Source: JAFGED01 sp964551295
GTDB lineage: Bacteria; Chloroflexota; Anaerolineae; B4-G1
DNA length: 11,793 nucleotides
Assembly: GCA_964551295.1 (NCBI GenBank)
Contig: CAZKDJ010000131.1
Location: forward strand, 1 to 11,793
Direction of reading: 5' to 3'
The translations under genes and the position numbers were made by a program. The notes beneath the pieces were generated by a model, which saw only the letters and a list, made by a program, of their open reading frames with translations, was not told the DNA's origin and searched no databases. This document shows positions 5,224 through 11,793 of this stretch, in pieces (the first letter of the stretch is position 1; each line of letters begins with the position of its first letter).

Positions 5224-6400
5224 TCTGCCTTATCCCCCGAATCTGGTTATTTGGGGAGAATGCGACATCCTCCACTCCAACTGGTACCTCCAACAGTCGC
5301 CGTGCCACTTCCTTTCGCTCCGCAACGCTGGTCTCTTCTCCAAGGATTCGCTCAATATCTTCGCTCGCGACGTGAACAACCTTCATCTTCTCGCGTTTGC
5401 TGAACCTGTTGAGGCTCTTATCCGCCTTAACATCCACCAATATCATTAACGGCTCCACCTCGTCCAGCGACAGCCCCCACTGCTCGCTTAAAACCCAAGC
5501 GGCCATAGTGAGCCCCGTTGCGGGTGTCGAATCCACAGGCCCTGCAGAGTCACTCGCCGTCTTTACGTCAACAATGAGGTTATGTCCGCCCTTTCGTGCA
5601 ACAAGGTCTACGTCCATCAGCAACGGGTCAACACCGGCCTTGCCCATCCTCGGAGAACGCTCAATCTGATAGTCTGCGGCCTCAAACAACTGGCCTATGC
5701 CCTCAATTGCATCGACAGCCTCAGCGGACTTTGTCTCTGCACGCAACATCCACAACGATGCACTGATACCCATCAGATACAACTGCATAATGACATAGAA
5801 TACCGTGCCGATGTTTCCCAGCACCAGAAAAAGCGCCAAGGTCGCCCCGAGGACGAGCAGCGCCCCAATGATATATCCCGCCAGTCGTCGCTGTCTTTGC
5901 CTGAGTAGATCGTAGAAAGCGGTCTTGATGCCCGTTTCATCCAGATAAAGTTGGCCCGCCAAGTTGTTCTCGCTGAGCGCGATAAAGCTTATCGCAGAAA
6001 CAGACACCAAGACGATGGTCGGATAGAAGGCAATTAAATCGGCATTGGGGTGTATCTGACCGCCAAGCCAGACAACGATGAGCTCTACAAGTCTCGTTGC
6101 GTAGAAGATCGCACCATATACAACGAGCCATAGGAAACCAAACAGTGCTGGTGGAAAGACTGCGCCCAGCCCCCCGAGCAGAAACTCCAAGAAACTGGGC
6201 GAGTTCGTGGCAGAGGTGTCCAACGAAAGCCAGTTCAGGGCTGCAACTATTGTTGCCCCAACAGCAAAGTAAAGCAGCAGTTGAGGGCGACCCAGAAGAA
6301 ACACAACAGGCGTAAACCCAACAACAGTGGCAATCGCCGTCAAGAGAATGAGGGCCGGTCTGTTAACTCTGTTGCTCTTGACCGATTCATTGGCGGTCAT
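5216..6400 (-). CDS. Membrane protein with PD-(D/E)xK-like nuclease domain
   Basis: A 394-residue protein. The first ~220 residues contain about six hydrophobic segments (roughly 15-40, 41-58, 74-100, 120-143, 175-196 and 197-218). The C-terminal part reads as a restriction-endonuclease-like fold: a helix (AVDAIEGIGQLFEAADYQIE), then GVDPLLMDVDLVARKGGHNLIVDVKTAS. D263/D265 followed by D278-V-K280 gives the D...(D/E)xK signature in the usual strand context, so the active site looks complete. The domain is presumably on the cytoplasmic face. The ATG at 6400 is chosen over an in-frame GTG at 6415, because GGAGGT lies seven bases before the ATG. It is the first gene of the operon and overlaps the next by eight bases. 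Likely role (inference): membrane-linked nuclease or nucleic-acid sensor in a defence system. A structural, non-cutting role is possible. Confidence 0.78.
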   Translation of the reverse strand: MTANESVKSNRVNRPALILLTAIATVVGFTPVVFLLGRPQLLLYFAVGATIVAALNWLSLDTSATNSPSFLEFLLGGLGAVFPPALFGFLWLVVYGAIFYATRLVELIVVWLGGQIHPNADLIAFYPTIVLVSVSAISFIALSENNLAGQLYLDETGIKTAFYDLLRQRQRRLAGYIIGALLVLGATLALFLVLGNIGTVFYVIMQLYLMGISASLWMLRAETKSAEAVDAIEGIGQLFEAADYQIERSPRMGKAGVDPLLMDVDLVARKGGHNLIVDVKTASDSAGPVDSTPATGLTMAAWVLSEQWGLSLDEVEPLMILVDVKADKSLNRFSKREKMKVVHVASEDIERILGEETSVAERKEVARRLLEVPVGVEDVAFSPNNQIRGIRQNG

Positions 6401-6705
6401 ATTGCATACCTCCACAATGGTGCCAGATATACCACAGGCAAAACCGCGTACTACACCAATAACTACCAGTACACTTGTAAGGTTTCAGTTGGAGAGACGG
6501 AGAGTCAATAAAGAGGGTAAGTTGTCCGTTGTAATCTACTGAAGAAATTTGGAATGGTTTTCGCTGTTGTGGTTACCCTTTCCAAGATCTACCACGCTTA
6601 GTTTATCCCATAACTTGTGGGGTGTCAAATTATCCACCTGCGGCGGCGAGGCTTGGAGAGGTAAAACGTATCTTTGTCACCCCAAAGCAGCGGGGGCAGG
6701 ATCAG
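6401..6705. other. Gap between exporter and three-gene operon
   Basis: No credible gene. The stretch should hold the promoter of the leftward operon starting at 6400; on the minus strand TTGACT (near 6500) is present but no -10 at a good distance, so I do not call one. Two inverted repeats occur: GGGGTGTCAAA (6619-6629) pairs with TTTGTCACCCC (6673-6683) at 10 of 11 positions, and within the second arm CTTTG/CAAAG (6672-6676, 6683-6687) can form an alternative hairpin. Confidence 0.5.
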
Positions 6706-6735
6706 AAAAGGGGCAGCGCTGTTACGCACTGCCCC
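6706..6735 (-). terminator. Strong intrinsic terminator of the exporter operon
   Basis: On the minus strand GGGGCAGTGC (6735-6726) pairs with GCGCTGCCCC (6719-6710), ten pairs including one G-T. The loop is six bases (GTAACA), followed directly by TTTT. It starts 22 bases after the stop of the adaptor gene and separates the exporter operon from the next operon. Confidence 0.85.
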
Positions 6736-6757
6736 TCGGATGGTCTGCTATGTGCGC

Positions 6758-7939
6758 CTAGTCTTGTGTGTAGATCTCCACACGCCCTGTGAGACCCGGC
6801 AGCAGCCGTATGTCGGTGGCGGGTAGCTGTATGTAGATGGTAAAGCGCGCATCTGCCTCCTCCGTGTCCTCAACCTGGGGCACCACTGCCTCGACAGTAC
6901 CCTCCAGCGGTTCATCAGCGAAGGTGCGCAGCGTGACCACCGCCCGCTGGCCGGGATAGACGCTGGCGATGTGCTGCTCGCTCAGTTCCTGGGTCTCAAA
7001 GCGCAGCCCGTCCTCGACGTTGAGCAGGGTGACGATCGGCGCGGTTGCGTCGACGTCCGCGCCCGGTACCGCGTCCACCGAGAGCACGATGGCCGTCCAC
7101 GGTGCGATGATCTGGGCATGCGCCAAATCCTCTTGCGCCTTGGTCAGCTCTATGCGTGCGTCCTCGATCTCGCGGTCGTAGCTGGCCTCGATGCCATCCT
7201 CCAGCGCCGCCAGGTCTCGCTCGGCCTCGACCACGTCCGCCTCGAGCCCCTGCAGCTTGAGCGCCTCCACTGTGTAGGCCTCCTCGGCGTCGGTCAGGCG
7301 CTTTTCTGCCAGCAAGCGATCATCGATGGCCCGCTCCCAGGCGGCGCGCTCCTCGTCAATCGGCTTCGGCGGCCACTGCACACGAACTTTTTCATATTCC
7401 TCCTTGCGATCCTTCTCCGATCGCTGCGCCCACTTGAGGTTGACGCGCGCCTCCTCAAGGTCCGTGTCCGAAAACTCCAGGCGGGCGGTGGTCAGCTCAC
7501 GCTCTGCGTCGGCCAGTGTCTTTTCTGCGTCAGCGACGTCCTGCTCCCACTGCTCGACCGCGTCCTCGCGGTCGGCGATGGCCCGGTCGAGCGCGAGCTG
7601 CGCCTCGTCCACGGCCCGCTGCAACTCGGTATCGTCGAGCGTCGCCAGCAGATCGCCGGCCGCCACCTCGTCGCCGGCCTTGACCTCGATGGAAAGCACC
7701 TCGCCGCTCACCTCGCCGCCAAAGCTCATCTCCACACTGGGGTAGGGCGACGCCAGTTTGCCATCGGCGGCGACCGCCTTGCCCCCCGGTGCCGGCGGGA
7801 GCGTCGGATACGGGGCGGCGTCTGGGTCCGTTCCAGCCTCCACCTCCGGTGGCTCATCCATCTGCACCACCTTGCCGCTGCAGCCGGCCAGCAAGACGAC
7901 GGCAGTAATCAGAGTCAAAATCCATTTTGATGTTTTCAT
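6758..7939 (-). CDS. HlyD-like membrane fusion lipoprotein of ABC exporter
   Basis: A 393-residue adaptor protein. A signal peptide ends in a clear lipobox, LLAGC (C20), so the mature protein is a lipoprotein anchored on the outer face of the cytoplasmic membrane. A biotinyl/lipoyl-like half-motif lies at about 74-104 (GGEVSGEVLSIEVKAGDEVAAGDLLATLDD). A long alpha-helical coiled coil rich in Ala, Glu, Asp and Arg spans about 105-275. The second lipoyl half follows (AQIIAPWTAIVLSVDAVPGADV), then a beta-barrel domain (GLRFETQELSEQHIASVYPGQRAVV) and a membrane-proximal end. This is the standard order for periplasmic-adaptor/HlyD proteins. Its job is to couple the permease to substrate outside the membrane. 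GGAG lies eight bases before the ATG. It is the last gene of the operon, 86 bases after the permease with a large inverted repeat between them. Confidence 0.9.
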   Translation of the reverse strand: MKTSKWILTLITAVVLLAGCSGKVVQMDEPPEVEAGTDPDAAPYPTLPPAPGGKAVAADGKLASPYPSVEMSFGGEVSGEVLSIEVKAGDEVAAGDLLATLDDTELQRAVDEAQLALDRAIADREDAVEQWEQDVADAEKTLADAERELTTARLEFSDTDLEEARVNLKWAQRSEKDRKEEYEKVRVQWPPKPIDEERAAWERAIDDRLLAEKRLTDAEEAYTVEALKLQGLEADVVEAERDLAALEDGIEASYDREIEDARIELTKAQEDLAHAQIIAPWTAIVLSVDAVPGADVDATAPIVTLLNVEDGLRFETQELSEQHIASVYPGQRAVVTLRTFADEPLEGTVEAVVPQVEDTEEADARFTIYIQLPATDIRLLPGLTGRVEIYTQD

Positions 7940-7960
7940 AGTTCCGTCTCCAATCTCGAT

Positions 7961-8016
7961 ACGTGAAACGTAAAGCGTAAAACGTAAGGTGTAAAATTAC
8001 GCTTTACGTTTTACGT
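7961..8016. repeat. Long inverted repeat built from CGTAAA-type units
   Basis: Bases 7961-7980 pair with 7997-8016: twenty positions, all Watson-Crick except one G-T, around a 16-base loop. Both arms are made of short near-repeats of ACGTAAA. It fills most of the 86-base gap between permease stop and adaptor start. As RNA it would form a very stable hairpin; as DNA it resembles a small mobile or REP-like palindrome. No T-tract follows on the minus strand, so it is not a simple terminator. Confidence 0.85.
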
Positions 8017-8025
8017 CTTACGCCC

Positions 8026-10974
8026 TCACAACGCCTCTCTCAAAATACGAGTCACCTTGCTGCGCACTATGCCGCGGGCGGCCAGGCTGGCGCTGACGAG
8101 GCTGGCCAGGACGACCATCACCAGGATGGCCGTGATCGTTATCCAGTCAAAGGTCAACTGCGTCGGCGTGTTGCGCATCAGGTTGTTGCTGATGTAAAAG
8201 ACATAGCCCAGCACCGTCCCGGCGGTCACGCCCGCCAACGACGCGCTGACCGTCATGATCACCGATTCCAGCGCAAAGGTGCTCACCAGCTCGCGCCGCC
8301 GCATACCGATAGCCTTGAGCATCCCGATCTCCAGCCGGCGCATGTAGACGGCCACATAGACCACGGCAAAGACGCCAAAGATGCTGGTGACGAACGACAG
8401 CACGGCCATGGCGAGCATGACAATACGGCCTGTGCGCATCGACTGCTCCGTGGTGCGGATGTCCTCGGCAGTGGATTGTACCCAGATGTTGCCCCGGTCA
8501 GCGAGGAGCTTGCGCAGGTCGGCCACTACCTGGGTCTCGTCGGCGCCGGCGACGGTCGTCGCCATGATCGTCCCGATGACGGGCTTGTCGCGCTCCGCCG
8601 TCGAGCAGACCCCCCCCGTGCAGATATCCCGGACGGTGGTGTCGTTGGACAGCCGCAGGTATGTATCGAGTGAGACCAACCCCTCCGCCGATCCATAGCG
8701 GATGTCGCTCTCGTTGCGCGAGAAATCAAAGCCTGGCAGCCGCTCGACCAGGCCGACCACGCGCATCTCGACGACGTGGTCCGTGCCCTCCCCCTGCACC
8801 AGAACCACGTCGCCCATGCGCACGTCCATGTACTCGGCGTACCCCGCGCCCAGGATGATGGTGTCCGGCTCGGCCAGGATGCGGTCGAATGCCTCCGGCC
8901 CGCCGGCGACGTACTCGGCCAGATCGTCGTAGACGATGCCGTCCAGCGAATCGGTGATGCCACGCACCTGCACCGCCGCGGTGCGCAACTCGACCCGATT
9001 CGTCACGTCGGCGCTGTACTCGGTCGTCAGGCCGACCGCTTCTGCGATGCCGGGCACCGAGCGAAACTCGTCCAGCACGTCCGGCTTCAGCCCTTCTACG
9101 TCCTGTGCCCCAAAGACGTACCAACCCCAGCGCGAGAGCTCTGCGATCACCGGCGCGCCGTTGTCAAAGCGGGCCTGGACGTCATAGTTGCGTTCCTCCA
9201 GCGCCGTCATCGTACCCAGGAATGTGGGCAGCGCGGCGCTAAAGACGATCATCAGCGCGATCATTGTGTTGCGCCGCTTGGCACGCATCAGGTTGGGGCC
9301 GGCGAAAAAGGCCAGCTTGGGCAGAATCAGGCTGCCCAACAAGACCAGGATGCGCTCAAAGGGCAGCGTCAGGGCGTAAAAGAGCAGGCTGATGCCAACC
9401 ACCAGCAGCACCATGCCGCCGAACAAAAAGATACCGATGATCGACTCGTTCCCCTGCACGAAGAGAAAGTTGCTGCCGACAAAGATCAACCCCCACATAA
9501 AGGTCAGAACGGCGCCAGCGACGAGGATGCGCCCGTCGAACTTGCGCGAGCGCAGCCGGGCCAGGTCCTCGATCTGGATGTTGTCGGCGGCGCCGGGGTT
9601 GATGGCGTGGCGCACCTTGGTGTTGGCCGCCTTGTGCGCCGGGGCCAACGCCGAAATCCCCAGTACCACGGTAGCGATCGAGGCCGCCTGGATCACCGCG
9701 CCGACCGAGATCGACATCTGGAACTGGATGCCCAGCTCTGCCCCGTTCTGCGCTGCGCTGGAGATGAAATAGCTCACCAGCGGCGCGACCACAAACAGGC
9801 TGAACGCGTGGCCCGCCAAAGCTCCGACGCCCACGCCGATCAGCCCGATCAGGGCCACCTCCACCAGCACCAGCCCGAACAGATGGCGCCGCTTGGCCCC
9901 CAGGATGCGCAGGAAGGCCAGGTCGCGCTGCCGCTCCTCCACGTTGGTGTTGATGATCGAATAGACCAGCAGGCCCACGACGCCCATGACCATAAAGCCG
10001 TACACGGCGCTGAGGGAGCGCATGATGGCAAAGGCCACGTCGCTAAAGTCGAGCGTCTGGGCCTTGCCGATGGAGATGTCGTAGCTATCGACCTCGCTTC
10101 CCAGGGCGTCGGCCATGCGCTCGGCGATGCGCCGCACGCGAAAGACCGAGTTCTGCGTGCTCAACGAGCCATAGACCGTCTCGTCCAGCACCACCACCAG
10201 TCGCTCGGCCTGCCCCGGCACGCCCAGCCAGTCCTGCACCGCGTCCAGGCTGGCCAGGATGCCGTTTTGCTCTGCGCCGCCCAGCCCGGTGGCCAATCCA
10301 ATGCCGCTGACCGTAAAGCGGCGTGTCACCCGGCTGGCGCTGATCTGATCCGGCATCTCGTGGCCCTCCAAGCGGGAGAGCGGCAGGATGTAGCTCAGAT
10401 CGACCTCGTCGCCGACCCGCAGGCCAAAGGTGTCGGCCGTCACGCGCAGGACGACGACGTGGTCGCCGTCCAGCTTGTACTCGCCTTCCAGGATCTTGAC
10501 CTGACCCAGCTCGTCCTCGGGCGTGCGGGCCAAAAGCGTGGCGTTACCCGGCTGGCCTCCATTGCTCGCTCCTCCGACGCTGACGTGGACCTCCGCTCCC
10601 TCGCTCGTACTGCCTGCCTCCACGGAGACCGCCTGCCCCTCCTCGGAGTTGGGTTGGCTGCCGGATCTCCCCTGCAGTTCAACCGTGCCGAGGAAGCGCG
10701 GATAGACCGCCACCACTGCCGGGTCGGCCTCCTGGATCAGAGCGGACACGCGCTCGATATCGATGTATTGTACGGGGCTCGTCTCGGCGCGGGTGATGGC
10801 GACGTCGTGCTCTCCCTCGAACTGCTCGATCAGGCTGACGATCTGCCGCTCCAACGAGTCGACACTGTTGTTCAGCGTCACTAGCATGGTGGTCACCACC
10901 AAGAGCGCCAGGATCACGATGAAGGTGCGCGCCTTGTGGCGGAAAAAGCTCTTCAGCACATATTGAGCTATCAT
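8026..10974 (-). CDS. MacB/FtsX-family ABC transporter permease, two-module
   Basis: A 982-residue membrane protein with two FtsX-type permease modules. Module 1: helix at about 17-35, an external domain to about 312, then helices near 315-343, 365-392 and 425-447. Hydrophobic segments between modules lie near 482-503 and 511-537. Module 2: helix near 569-590, a second external domain of about 595-848, then helices near 850-878, 897-927 and 943-966. Cytoplasmic coupling sequences are repeated: RQRDLAFLRILGAKRRHLFGLVLVE in module 1 and RRLEIGMLKAIGMRRRELVSTFALE in module 2, which is the FtsX hallmark. An acidic, Ser/Gly-rich low-complexity stretch (about 102-148) interrupts the first external domain. 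The start overlaps the ATPase stop (ATGA), so the two are translationally coupled. It probably exports a lipid, peptide or drug, or moves lipoproteins; the substrate cannot be read from sequence. Two-module permeases can work as one chain with an ATPase dimer. Confidence 0.9.
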   Translation of the reverse strand: MIAQYVLKSFFRHKARTFIVILALLVVTTMLVTLNNSVDSLERQIVSLIEQFEGEHDVAITRAETSPVQYIDIERVSALIQEADPAVVAVYPRFLGTVELQGRSGSQPNSEEGQAVSVEAGSTSEGAEVHVSVGGASNGGQPGNATLLARTPEDELGQVKILEGEYKLDGDHVVVLRVTADTFGLRVGDEVDLSYILPLSRLEGHEMPDQISASRVTRRFTVSGIGLATGLGGAEQNGILASLDAVQDWLGVPGQAERLVVVLDETVYGSLSTQNSVFRVRRIAERMADALGSEVDSYDISIGKAQTLDFSDVAFAIMRSLSAVYGFMVMGVVGLLVYSIINTNVEERQRDLAFLRILGAKRRHLFGLVLVEVALIGLIGVGVGALAGHAFSLFVVAPLVSYFISSAAQNGAELGIQFQMSISVGAVIQAASIATVVLGISALAPAHKAANTKVRHAINPGAADNIQIEDLARLRSRKFDGRILVAGAVLTFMWGLIFVGSNFLFVQGNESIIGIFLFGGMVLLVVGISLLFYALTLPFERILVLLGSLILPKLAFFAGPNLMRAKRRNTMIALMIVFSAALPTFLGTMTALEERNYDVQARFDNGAPVIAELSRWGWYVFGAQDVEGLKPDVLDEFRSVPGIAEAVGLTTEYSADVTNRVELRTAAVQVRGITDSLDGIVYDDLAEYVAGGPEAFDRILAEPDTIILGAGYAEYMDVRMGDVVLVQGEGTDHVVEMRVVGLVERLPGFDFSRNESDIRYGSAEGLVSLDTYLRLSNDTTVRDICTGGVCSTAERDKPVIGTIMATTVAGADETQVVADLRKLLADRGNIWVQSTAEDIRTTEQSMRTGRIVMLAMAVLSFVTSIFGVFAVVYVAVYMRRLEIGMLKAIGMRRRELVSTFALESVIMTVSASLAGVTAGTVLGYVFYISNNLMRNTPTQLTFDWITITAILVMVVLASLVSASLAARGIVRSKVTRILREAL

Positions 10975-11687
10975 CGGGCTCCGTTGTCCTCTTTGATCAG
11001 ACCGTCGCGCAGTTGGATCACCCGTCCGGCGAACTTGGCCATGCGCGGGTCGTGGGTGACGTAGACGATGGTGGTGCCCTGCTCCTGGTTCAGCCGGGCG
11101 ATGACCTCCATCACCTCGAAGCCGGTCTTGGAGTCCAGTTCACCCGTGATCTCGTCGCCGATGAGGATGGGGGGATCGTTGGCCAACGCGCGGGCAATGG
11201 CCACGCGCTGCTGCTGCCCGCCGGAAAGCTCGCTGGGATAGTGCTTGGCCCGGTCGGCCAGCCCGACGCTTTCCAGCAGCCGGTCTGATTTGCGATGCCG
11301 CTCTCGGCGACTCAATCCGGCCAGCGCCATCGGCACCTCGATGTTCTCGCGCGCCGTAAAGTTGGCCAGCAGGTTGTAGTTCTGAAAGACAAAACCCATC
11401 TTGGTCAGCCGCAGCGCGGAGAGTCGATCCTCCGACAGGGAGACGACGTTCTCGCCATCGACGATCACGTGGCCGCGGCTGGGTTCCTCCAGCCCGCCGA
11501 TGATGTTGAGCAGCGTCGTCTTGCCCGAGCCGCTGGGGCCCATCAGGCAGACGATCTCGCCGGGGGTCACGTCCAGCGAGACTCCGCGCAGCGCCTGCAC
11601 CGCTTCCTTGCCCATCAGGAAGGATTTGTGGACGTTGTCCACTTGAATAAGAGGCACATATTCTGACGTTTGCGCTTGTTCTTCCAT
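10971..11687 (-). CDS. ABC transporter ATPase, MacB/LolD type
   Basis: A 238-residue ATP-binding subunit with every expected motif: Walker A GPSGSGKT (50-57), Q-loop FQN (Q102), signature LSGGQQQRVAIARAL (from 154), Walker B ILIGDE (174-179) and switch histidine VTHD (H212). The family usually has DEPTG after Walker B; here it is DEITG, so the proline is replaced but the catalytic glutamate is kept. The length fits the MacB/LolD group that pairs with FtsX-like permeases. The ATG at 11687 is preferred because AAAGGTG lies six bases before it; a longer frame from TTG at 11705 would swallow that site. First gene of the exporter operon, joined to the permease by a 4-base overlap. It powers the permease from the cytoplasm. 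Confidence 0.93.
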   Translation of the reverse strand: MEEQAQTSEYVPLIQVDNVHKSFLMGKEAVQALRGVSLDVTPGEIVCLMGPSGSGKTTLLNIIGGLEEPSRGHVIVDGENVVSLSEDRLSALRLTKMGFVFQNYNLLANFTARENIEVPMALAGLSRRERHRKSDRLLESVGLADRAKHYPSELSGGQQQRVAIARALANDPPILIGDEITGELDSKTGFEVMEVIARLNQEQGTTIVYVTHDPRMAKFAGRVIQLRDGLIKEDNGAR

Positions 11688-11793
11688 TGCCCTCACCTTT
11701 ACCAATTAGCTGCGATGTCACAGCAAGGATACCAACAAACCCCTTGTCGTCTAATTAACGCGAATCAGGCGATGCCCTGGCTCGTTCGTTAAC
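11688..11793. other. Leader/promoter region of exporter operon
   Basis: These 106 bases before the ATPase gene must hold its promoter, or connect to a gene beyond the window. Apart from the ribosome binding site next to the ATG, I see no convincing -35/-10 pair on the minus strand and no gene. Confidence 0.4.

Noticed and set aside
6401..6415. GTG start five codons upstream for the membrane nuclease
   Set aside because: The ATG at 6400 has GGAGGT seven bases away; the GTG would place that site inside the gene.
6971..7930. 319-codon open frame on the plus strand, antisense to the HlyD-like gene
   Set aside because: It mirrors the coiled-coil coding sequence; the composition is unnatural and there is no ribosome binding site.
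7961..8016. CRISPR-like repeat array
   Set aside because: The units are 6-8 bases long, without spacers, and the structure is one palindrome.
8776..10884. 702-codon open frame on the plus strand, antisense to the permease
   Set aside because: It is a shadow of the GC-rich permease gene. Its His/Gln/Asp-rich composition has no domain, and the minus-strand protein is a clear FtsX family member.
11688..11705. TTG start six codons upstream for the ABC ATPase
   Set aside because: The ATG at 11687 has a good Shine-Dalgarno and gives a normal N-terminus for the family.

Overview
The window looks like a piece of a Chloroflexota (Anaerolineae-like) genome. The first protein has a membrane anchor followed by a Thr/Pro linker (TPTPTPPPTRTP), a habit common in that phylum. 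The exporter genes are GC-rich, and the exporter pairs a lipoprotein adaptor with a MacB-type permease and shows no outer-membrane component. This taxonomic call is inference; there is no rRNA or tRNA to anchor it. All convincing genes lie on the minus strand except the transposase.

Layout. (1) 1-228: the N-terminus of an anchored protein that runs off the left edge, with a readable promoter at 260-288. (2) 653-1084: a small four-helix membrane protein with a perfect Shine-Dalgarno. (3) 1096-2804: a complete IS110-family insertion sequence, with a transposase gene interrupted by one in-frame TGA and a long structured 5' leader that reads as a bridge RNA. (4) 2958-6400: a tight three-gene operon, transcribed leftward: a membrane protein with a PD-(D/E)xK-like nuclease domain, a protein with a C-terminal alpha-helical adaptor domain, and a trypsin-like protease carrying the same adaptor domain at its N-terminus. 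(5) 6706-6735: a strong intrinsic terminator. (6) 6758-11687: an ABC exporter operon in the order ATPase, 982-residue double FtsX/MacB-like permease, HlyD-like lipoprotein adaptor. A 20-bp-stem inverted repeat sits between the last two genes.

Two points deserve attention. First, the IS110 leader folds on paper into a 5' hairpin and two internal loops inside a 13-bp closing helix. The four expected guides can be read in the expected order, loop half and polarity: left target, right target, left donor, right donor. They match the actual flanks and ends, with a CT core at 1096-1097 and 2803-2804. Joining the two ends creates a TTGACT-17 bp-TATAAT promoter upstream of this RNA. The insertion point is the Shine-Dalgarno of the 653-1084 gene, and the left target guide resembles an anti-Shine-Dalgarno sequence.

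Second, the three-gene operon resembles bacterial conflict (defence) systems in which a trypsin-like effector is linked to a partner through paired small helical 'effector-associated' domains. The two copies of the adaptor domain are so alike (about 89% at DNA level over 100 bp) that they look recently duplicated. With the IS removed, the small four-helix gene lies only 166 bp after the protease gene, so it may once have been part of the same transcript.
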